DNA of 6,064 nucleotides, from assembly GCA_025449615.1 (NCBI GenBank), contig JANWJA010000026.1, positions 1 through 6,064 on the forward strand, read 5' to 3'. The position numbers were made by a program, and so were the translations under genes. Position 1 is the stretch's first letter. Every line of letters begins with the position of its first letter. The DNA is from Methyloceanibacter sp. Lineage in GTDB: Bacteria > Pseudomonadota > Alphaproteobacteria > Rhizobiales > Methyloligellaceae. Positions 4,472-6,064 of this stretch are shown here, one piece after another. The notes beneath the pieces are model-generated. The model saw nothing but the letters and a program-made list of their open reading frames with translations. It had not been told where the DNA came from and did no database searches.

Positions 4472-5515
4472 TTGCGCCGGGTCTTGTTGGCGCTTCTGGT
4501 TCTTGCCGTCGCGGGCGGAGCTATCTTCTTTGTTCTGACGATGCCGCGCACGATTCCGGCCTCGGCGCTGCCCGCACATGAGCCGAACGTCAAAAACGGC
4601 GAATACATGTTTATCGTGGGCGGCTGCGCGGAGTGTCACGCTGAGCCGCTGAAGAAATGCAACAGCGCCAAAACCAAGGACAAGACGGCGCTCACTGGCG
4701 GACGCTGCCTGAACACGCCGTTCGGCGTATTCAACGTGCCGAACATCTCCCCGGACAAGGAGAGTGGTATCGGGACTTGGAGCACGATCGATTTCGTCAA
4801 CGCCATGAAGATGGGCATCGCGCCGGGGGGCGAGCATCTTTATCCGGCGTTTCCCTATAATTCCTACCAGCGCATGACCTATGAGGATCTCATCGACCTC
4901 AAGGCCTATCTCGACACGCTGCCGGCGGTGAAGAGCGAGGTGCCGCCACATGCGCTATCGTTCCCATTCAATATCCGAAGGGGCCTCGGCGCCTGGCAGT
5001 TTCTCTATGTTGACGGTAAGACGTTCACGCCGGATCCGAAGCAAAGTGCGGAAATCAATCGCGGCGCCTACCTGGTCCAGGGGCCCGGTCATTGTTCCGA
5101 GTGTCACTCGAAGCGCAATCTGATCGGCGGCATCGACCAGGCCACGGCCTTTGCCGGCGCGAAGAATCCTGAAGGCAAGGGCACTATCCCGAATATCACC
5201 CCGAGCGATGACGGCATCGGCAGCTGGAGCCACGAGGAAATTGTCGATCTGCTGGAGACCGGTAACACGCCGGATTTCGACGTGATCGGCGGCGCGATGG
5301 CGGCGGTGCAGGAGAACATGGCGAAGCTCACGCCGGAGGACCGCAAGGACATTGCTTCTTACCTGAAGTCGCTGCCGCCGAGACCCAATGCCGTGCCCAA
5401 AGAGAAGAAGGCGTCCAAGGACGACGAAGACGAGGGAGACGAGGCCGGGGATAAGGCAGCGCCGGAGAGCGGCGACGCGGGCGACAAAAGGAAGCCGGAC
5501 GAAGAAGATTACTGA
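4472..5515 (+). CDS. Diheme cytochrome c, exported, with a charged C-terminal tail
   Basis: A 347-residue precursor starting at TTG. A signal peptide or membrane anchor covers about 1-25 (RR, then LLALLVLAVAGGAIFFVL). Two tandem cytochrome c domains follow. Domain 1 (about 40-155) has CAECH (Cys52, Cys55, His56). Domain 2 (about 195-303) has CSECH (Cys208, Cys211, His212). Each carries the same later block, VPNISPDKESGIGTWS (89-104) and IPNITPSDDGIGSWS (239-253), showing internal duplication. This fits the cytochrome subunits of alcohol, aldehyde or sugar-acid dehydrogenases, which have three haems and a partner flavo- or quinoprotein; here there are two haems and no dehydrogenase in view. 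Likely axial Met are Met135 and Met276 (uncertain). Extra cysteines Cys63 and Cys79 could form a disulfide. Residues 305-347 are a Lys/Asp/Glu-rich, probably disordered tail. It probably passes electrons in the periplasm with the neighbouring c556-type protein. Confidence 0.88.
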   Translation: MRRVLLALLVLAVAGGAIFFVLTMPRTIPASALPAHEPNVKNGEYMFIVGGCAECHAEPLKKCNSAKTKDKTALTGGRCLNTPFGVFNVPNISPDKESGIGTWSTIDFVNAMKMGIAPGGEHLYPAFPYNSYQRMTYEDLIDLKAYLDTLPAVKSEVPPHALSFPFNIRRGLGAWQFLYVDGKTFTPDPKQSAEINRGAYLVQGPGHCSECHSKRNLIGGIDQATAFAGAKNPEGKGTIPNITPSDDGIGSWSHEEIVDLLETGNTPDFDVIGGAMAAVQENMAKLTPEDRKDIASYLKSLPPRPNAVPKEKKASKDDEDEGDEAGDKAAPESGDAGDKRKPDEEDY

Positions 5516-5531
5516 CAAGCGAGTTTCAAAT

Positions 5532-6064
5532 ATGTGCCAGCGTCGGGAGAGCCGGAAGTTCCAGGTGGCGCTCTTGGCTGCGTTGGCGCTCGCCTTCATG
5601 GCGCCTTCGCAAGCGCACGCCGAACTCTACGGCATGGTGGTCGGCGTCGACGACTATATCGGCACGGTGAACGATCTCGACGGCGCGGTGAATGACGCGA
5701 GCGACGTGGCGAAATCGCTGGACAGTCTCGGCGCCAAGGAAGTCGTCATGCTGTTCAACAACGATGCCACCAAGGAGCACATCGTTTCCACGTGGAATGA
5801 GCTCGTCGCCAAAGCAAAGTCCGGCGACACCATCGTCTTTAGTTATGCCGGCCATGGCGGGCAGGAACCCGAACCTCCCGGCCGTCACGACGAGGCGGAC
5901 GGCATGAACGAGACCTTCCTGCTCGGAGGCTTCGCCGCGGAAGGACCCGGCACCAAACAGCGCATTCTCGACGATGAAGTGTTCGAGTGGATGAAGGAGG
6001 CCGACGACAAGAAGGTGAAGGTGATCTTCGTCGCCGATTCCTGTCACTCGGGCGGCATGGAGCG
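5532..6064 (+). CDS. Exported caspase-family protein (peptidase C14, metacaspase-like), runs off right edge
   Basis: The first 177 codons of an open reading frame with no stop before the window end. A Sec signal peptide spans 1-30 (MCQRRESRKF, then VALLAALALAFMAP, cleavage AHA-E31), so the protein is probably periplasmic. The p20-like caspase domain starts at ELYGMVVGVDDY (31-42) and NDLDGAVNDASDVAKSL (47-63). The catalytic His is in FSYAGHGGQE (His108), a DEADGMNETFLL loop is at 120-131, and the catalytic Cys is in VADSCHSGG (Cys171). The dyad is intact, so a cysteine peptidase is expected. Asp169, two residues before the Cys, is typical of metacaspases, which cut after Arg or Lys rather than Asp. 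The ATG lies 16 bp after the cytochrome stop with no clear Shine-Dalgarno, suggesting translational coupling. The C-terminal part, possibly with further domains, is unseen. Confidence 0.92.
   Translation, partial: MCQRRESRKFQVALLAALALAFMAPSQAHAELYGMVVGVDDYIGTVNDLDGAVNDASDVAKSLDSLGAKEVVMLFNNDATKEHIVSTWNELVAKAKSGDTIVFSYAGHGGQEPEPPGRHDEADGMNETFLLGGFAAEGPGTKQRILDDEVFEWMKEADDKKVKVIFVADSCHSGGME

Larger units (their letters stand above)
3959..6064 (+). other. Candidate operon: two c-type cytochromes and an exported caspase homologue
   Basis: Three same-strand genes, all with export signals, are separated by 45 bp and 16 bp with no terminator between them. This spacing is typical of co-transcription. 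The cluster may continue beyond the right edge. Confidence 0.65.

Noticed and set aside
4955..5599. 214-residue minus-strand ORF
   Set aside because: Antisense to the diheme cytochrome; Arg/Leu-rich shadow.
5526..6047. 173-residue minus-strand ORF
   Set aside because: Antisense to the caspase gene, whose His and Cys motifs are unmistakable on the plus strand.

Overview
The window is a GC-rich alphaproteobacterial chromosomal segment. Hyphomicrobiales (Bradyrhizobium/Rhodopseudomonas-like) is the best guess. The reasons are the protein styles, GC-biased third codon positions, GTG/TTG starts, and a GGCCGGGacaagCCCGGCC palindrome of a kind I remember as abundant in Bradyrhizobium-type genomes. 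No mobile element, tRNA, rRNA or CRISPR array was seen.

Left half (1-2378, all minus strand). In transcription order it holds a DUF1045/2H-phosphoesterase-like protein (2378-1638), a 60-residue unknown protein (1521-1339), a 2-oxoglutarate/Fe(II) dioxygenase (1126-425), a hairpin terminator, and the N-terminal third of a 3-hydroxyisobutyrate-dehydrogenase-family oxidoreductase (350-1) that runs off the left edge. The gaps of 74 to 212 bp suggest several short transcription units rather than one tight operon.

Middle (2379-3868). A 231-bp divergent spacer carries a perfect inverted repeat. After it, on the plus strand, come a YfcG-like (Nu-class) glutathione transferase and a secreted protein with a glycine zipper and a peptidoglycan-binding domain.

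Right end (3959-6064, plus strand). Three exported proteins lie head to tail with gaps of 45 and 16 bp: a class II cytochrome c (c'/c556 type), a diheme cytochrome c with a charged C-terminal tail, and a caspase-family (C14) protein with a signal peptide and an intact His/Cys dyad, cut by the right edge. A predicted periplasmic caspase homologue in one apparent operon with two c-type cytochromes is the most striking feature of the window. The functional link is inferred from position only. Two genuine genes (1-350 minus and 5532-6064 plus) are open at the window edges.
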